A stretch of DNA of 6,518 bases from JBBQYA01 sp038209155 (lineage in GTDB: Bacteria > Bacteroidota > Bacteroidia > Sphingobacteriales > Sphingobacteriaceae). A program made the translations under genes and the position numbers. The stretch lies in the NCBI GenBank assembly GCA_038209155.1, contig JBBQYA010000122.1, positions 1 to 6,518 of the forward strand, in the 5' to 3' direction. Positions 4,591-6,518 of this stretch are shown one piece after another. A model generated the notes under the pieces. That model made no database searches. It was given only the letters and a program-made list of their open reading frames with translations, and was not told the origin of the DNA. Each line of letters starts with the position of its first letter. The first letter of the stretch is position 1.

Positions 4591-6518
4591 ATGATAAAAA
4601 TTGCCCGTCTAGGTTTTGCATTTGCATTTGCACTCGCAACCCTAATTGCCAATACAGCTGACGCTGGAAATCCAATTAACCCAAAAGCTGAAAATAGAAC
4701 TTTTAAATTAAACACCAAATTAACCCAAAGCGATTATTTGCCTAATGTTATTGTTTTTAAAATCAAACCAGCATTTAAAAACGCTATTTCTAAATCACAA
4801 ATTGGAATTCCAAGTTTGCAAAGCGCGATTCAAAAAATTTCTGGCTCGGAGCTTATTCAAAAATATCCAAATGCAAAAGTGGCTGGTAATAAATTTACTG
4901 TCGAAGGAAATTTAACGACAGATATTAGTTTGATTTATGAAATCAAATTCAATCCTAATATTTCCATCGAAAACGCAATTAACGAGATCTTAAAATCCCC
5001 AGAAGTTGCTTATGCGGAGCCACATTACATTTATGCACCTAGTTATAAACCCAATGATCCAGACACTTTAGGAACAAAAAATTATTACTTAAAAATCACT
5101 AAAGCTTACCAAGCTTGGGATGTTACAAAAGGTGATACTAATGTGGTGATTGCTATTGTGGATTCAGGTTCAGATTTAGATCATCCAGATTTAGCTGCTA
5201 ATCAATATAAAAATTATGCAGATCCTGTAAACGGATTGGATGATGATAATGACGGATATATTGACAATTTTATTGGATGGGATTTCGCTGGAGCAGATTT
5301 TAATACTATTGTAGAAGACAATAATGCAAATTGCCTTGGTAGTAATAATAATCACGGTTCGCATGTTTCTGGAGATGCATCCGCAGTTACAGATAATGGA
5401 ATTGGAGTTTCAGGAATGGGTTTTAATTGCAGAATTTTGACCATAAAATGCTCAGCTGATAATGATACTAGAGCACCAGGTGGAGTTGGTTATATTTTAA
5501 CGGGTTATGAAGCAATTGTGTATGCAGCAGATCATGGAGCAGATATCATTAATTGTTCTTGGGGAGGCGGCGGTGGAGGACAAGCTGGTCAGGATGCAAT
5601 TGATTATGCTACTCAACAAGGTTCTTTAGTAATTGCTGCAGCAGGAAATAGCAATAATGCTGATCCTCATTTTCCATCTTCTTTTGTTGGAGTTTTGTCT
5701 GTTGCCTCTACAAATTCTACCGACCGTAAATCTGGTTTTTCTAATTTTGGAAATTCGATAGATGTATCTGCCCCAGGTTCTGGAATTTATAGTACTGTTT
5801 TTAATAATTCTTATGCAAGTTTTGATGGAACATCTATGGCATCTCCTATTGCAGCAGGTGCGGCGGCTTTGGTGAAATCTGTATTTCCAAGTTTCACTCC
5901 TTTGCAAGTAGCCGAGCAATTGAGAGTAACCTGCGATGATATTGATGCGAAAAATATTTCCTTTAAAACGAAATTAGGAAAAGGAAGAATTAATGCATTC
6001 AGAGCAGTTACTGATGTAACCTCGCCTTCTGTTAGATCAAAAAATTTAGAAGTATTAGATAATACAAACGGAGGAAGATTACTTGGTGATACTGTTACAA
6101 TTTCTACACATTTTATTAATTACTTACGACCAACATCGGCTAATTTTACTGTAACAGCTAGTTTACTTACTGCAAGCACTTATATCACATTTATTAATGA
6201 TCAAATTACTCAAGGAGTTATACCAACCTTAGCAATATTGCCAGGAAATGGAACTATTTCATTCGTTGTAAATCCAAATGCACCCGAAGATGCACTATTA
6301 AGCATTAAACTAAGCTACACAGATGGTGCTTATACCGATTTTGAAATGATTCCAATAGTTGTAAATGTATCTTCGTTGAATATTACGGTAAATCAAATAA
6401 GTACTACCGCTACAGGAATCGGAAAAGTTGGTTTTGCTGACGAAGGACTTACCAGAGGCTTAGGATTCAAATACAAAAACATAAATATGCTTTATGAAGG
6501 TGCTTTAATGGTTGGTGC
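4591..6518 (+). CDS. Secreted subtilisin-like serine protease, S8 family (3' end beyond window)
   Basis: The frame is open from the ATG at 4591 to the window edge (642 codons, no stop). Residues 1-25 form a signal peptide with an alanine-rich core and a plausible cleavage site after ADA. Residues about 48-148 look like a propeptide, ending near AYAEPHYIYAP (140-150). The catalytic domain runs about 165-475: D191 in IVDSGSDLDHPDL, H255 in NHGSHVSG and S415 in DGTSMASP form the triad, with N353 in AAAGNSNN as the oxyanion-hole asparagine. An acidic loop DDDNDG (217-222), typical of Bacteroidota S8 enzymes, may bind calcium. A six-glycine run (325-330) follows NCSW. After about 476 comes a beta-rich region, including GLGFKYKN and LLYEG-like sequence (623-637), as seen in other secreted S8 proteins of this phylum. 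A C-terminal type IX secretion signal may follow outside the window but is not visible. It probably degrades extracellular protein. The ATG is the first in frame after the lipoprotein stop and gives a good signal peptide. Confidence 0.95.
   Translation, partial: MIKIARLGFAFAFALATLIANTADAGNPINPKAENRTFKLNTKLTQSDYLPNVIVFKIKPAFKNAISKSQIGIPSLQSAIQKISGSELIQKYPNAKVAGNKFTVEGNLTTDISLIYEIKFNPNISIENAINEILKSPEVAYAEPHYIYAPSYKPNDPDTLGTKNYYLKITKAYQAWDVTKGDTNVVIAIVDSGSDLDHPDLAANQYKNYADPVNGLDDDNDGYIDNFIGWDFAGADFNTIVEDNNANCLGSNNNHGSHVSGDASAVTDNGIGVSGMGFNCRILTIKCSADNDTRAPGGVGYILTGYEAIVYAADHGADIINCSWGGGGGGQAGQDAIDYATQQGSLVIAAAGNSNNADPHFPSSFVGVLSVASTNSTDRKSGFSNFGNSIDVSAPGSGIYSTVFNNSYASFDGTSMASPIAAGAAALVKSVFPSFTPLQVAEQLRVTCDDIDAKNISFKTKLGKGRINAFRAVTDVTSPSVRSKNLEVLDNTNGGRLLGDTVTISTHFINYLRPTSANFTVTASLLTASTYITFINDQITQGVIPTLAILPGNGTISFVVNPNAPEDALLSIKLSYTDGAYTDFEMIPIVVNVSSLNITVNQISTTATGIGKVGFADEGLTRGLGFKYKNINMLYEGALMVG

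Noticed and set aside
5626..5919. Minus-strand open frame of 97 codons inside the S8 protease gene.
   Set aside because: It is antisense to the conserved catalytic serine region and rich in Arg and Cys, as expected of a reversed coding frame rather than a gene.

Overview
The window is strongly AT-rich and looks like chromosomal DNA from a member of the Bacteroidota. The pointers are the AT-rich codon use, the near absence of Shine-Dalgarno sequences, a candidate promoter of the TTG / TAnnTTTG kind typical of this phylum, and the proteins themselves: an M23 peptidase with a long beta-rich tail, a LAT-type permease, and a secreted S8 protease of the kind common in Flavobacteriia, Sphingobacteriia and Chitinophagia. 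The class cannot be fixed from the sequence alone.

Bases 1-2287 hold three tightly packed plus-strand genes: the last 26 codons of an upstream gene (probably a fumarylacetoacetate-hydrolase-family protein), a membrane-anchored M23 metallopeptidase, and a Bcp-type peroxiredoxin. Each neighbouring pair shares a 4-bp ATGA stop/start overlap, so the three are very likely co-transcribed and translationally coupled. Their functions (small-molecule metabolism, cell-wall hydrolysis, peroxide removal) do not form an obvious pathway.

Bases 2288-2598 form a 311-bp spacer between two convergent 3' ends. It has no gene, but it carries two roughly 100-bp direct repeats, plus a decayed third piece, built around a 10-bp motif that recurs seven times in both orientations and can form alternative stems. 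This is the most unusual structure in the window.

Bases 2599-4083 (minus strand) encode a complete 12-helix amino acid permease of the APC superfamily. Its likely promoter lies in the 186-bp divergent spacer at 4084-4269.

From 4270 the plus strand carries a small lipoprotein of unknown function. After an 18-bp gap comes a secreted subtilisin-like (S8) protease with signal peptide, propeptide, intact Asp-His-Ser triad and a C-terminal beta-rich region, cut by the window edge. The close spacing suggests these two are expressed together as exported or cell-envelope proteins.

No tRNA, rRNA, CRISPR array, transposase or prophage gene was seen. No wholly novel multi-gene system is evident; the repeat block and the lipoprotein-protease pair are the parts worth following up.
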